DNA from: Desulfurococcales archaeon
GTDB taxonomy: Archaea > Thermoproteota > Thermoprotei_A > Sulfolobales > Desulfurococcaceae
NCBI GenBank assembly: GCA_015522345.1
Contig: WAML01000008.1
Coordinates: 1 to 5,176, forward strand
Direction: 5' to 3'
DNA: 5,176 nucleotides
Part shown: positions 4,944 through 5,176 of the stretch, in pieces
How positions within the stretch are numbered: position 1 is the stretch's first letter
Layout: each line of letters begins with the position of its first letter
Program-made: the position numbers and the translations under genes
The notes under the pieces: generated by a model
The model's database searches: none
What the model was told of the DNA's origin: nothing
What the model saw: the letters and a program-made list of their open reading frames with translations, nothing else

Positions 4944-5176
4944 ATGAGGCGCAGGTACAAAGGTATAGTTGGTATTGAAGCAGCTATAGTATTGATAGCA
5001 TTCGTAATAGTAGCAGCAGCACTAGCATTCGTAACACTAAACATGGGATTCTTCACAACACAAAAAAGCAAGGAAGCAATGAGCAGTAGCCTGAAAGAGG
5101 CCAGCAGTGCTCTAGAAGTAGATGGAAGCGTCATAGGCAATGTATCTAATAGCCAAGTAGTAGCTATAGCTATACC
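4944..5176 (+). CDS. flaB: Archaellin, archaellum filament subunit (partial, C-terminus beyond the right edge)
   Basis: The first 77 complete codons of an archaellin; the frame is still open at the right edge. The N-terminus MRRRYKG-IVGIEAAIVLIAF is a class III (prepilin/preflagellin) signal: a short basic leader ending in Lys-Gly, cut by the PibD/FlaK peptidase after Gly7. The hydrophobic helix that follows (about residues 8-36, ending FVTLNMGFFTTQKSKE) forms the filament core and is typical of crenarchaeal archaellins. An in-frame TAA nine bases upstream rules out an earlier start. Glu at mature position 5 is also the conserved type IV pilin residue. The LNMGFFTTQKSKEAM continuation favours archaellin over pilin. 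Codon choice (GCA for most Ala, TTC for all Phe, ACA for all Thr in this part) differs from the minus-strand genes, as expected of an abundant protein. Its promoter shares an element with flaG. Confidence 0.93.
   Translation, partial: MRRRYKGIVGIEAAIVLIAFVIVAAALAFVTLNMGFFTTQKSKEAMSSSLKEASSALEVDGSVIGNVSNSQVVAIAI

Noticed and set aside
4853..5140. A 95-codon minus-strand open frame
   Set aside because: It is antisense to the archaellin N-terminus and its G-rich leader. The proline-rich tail comes from reading the G runs on the wrong strand.

Overview
The window most likely comes from a hyperthermophilic crenarchaeon, probably of the Desulfurococcales. The DNA is AT-rich, isoleucine is mostly ATA and arginine mostly AGA/AGG, and Shine-Dalgarno sequences match the archaeal 16S 3' end (GAGGTG, GGGAGG, AGGTGATC). 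Archaeal-type TATA/BRE regions replace bacterial -35/-10 boxes, and the genes are archaellum (archaeal flagellum) genes. The genus is an inference; no rRNA or other marker is present.

Layout from left to right: (1) 1-1280, minus strand: the N-terminal 426 residues of a secreted or membrane-anchored, beta-rich protein of unknown function, running off the left edge. (2) 1281-1596: its 5' region, with a promoter, an inverted repeat and a possible terminator for the gene upstream. (3) 1597-3231, minus: FlaJ/ArlJ, the archaellum membrane platform. (4) 3268-3765, minus: a FlaG/FlaF-type protein, probably FlaG/ArlG, in one operon with flaJ. (5) 3766-4012: promoter region of that operon. (6) 4013-4687, minus: a tandem winged-helix regulator with one C-terminal transmembrane helix, resembling in concept the ArnR regulators of Sulfolobus archaella. 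(7) 4688-4943: a dense divergent regulatory region with a perfect 20-bp palindrome, further inverted and direct repeats, a promoter, a G-quadruplex-type G-run cluster and a G-rich ribosome-binding region. (8) 4944 to the right edge, plus strand: the start of an archaellin (FlaB/ArlB) gene.

Together the genes supply an archaellum filament subunit, a periplasmic stator-type component, the membrane platform and a likely local regulator. The cluster is rearranged compared with the usual crenarchaeal order flaB-X-G-F-H-I-J: flaG is followed directly by flaJ, and flaB is divergent. The ATPase flaI, flaH and the second FlaG/FlaF protein are not in the window.

The most interesting observation is a shared element, TTTCG-N2-T-N5-TCG, about 110-120 nt upstream of three start codons (archaellin, flaG-flaJ operon and the unknown exported protein). 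In each case it is followed 11-14 nt later by a TATA-like sequence. This suggests one archaellum regulon and ties the unknown exported protein to it.
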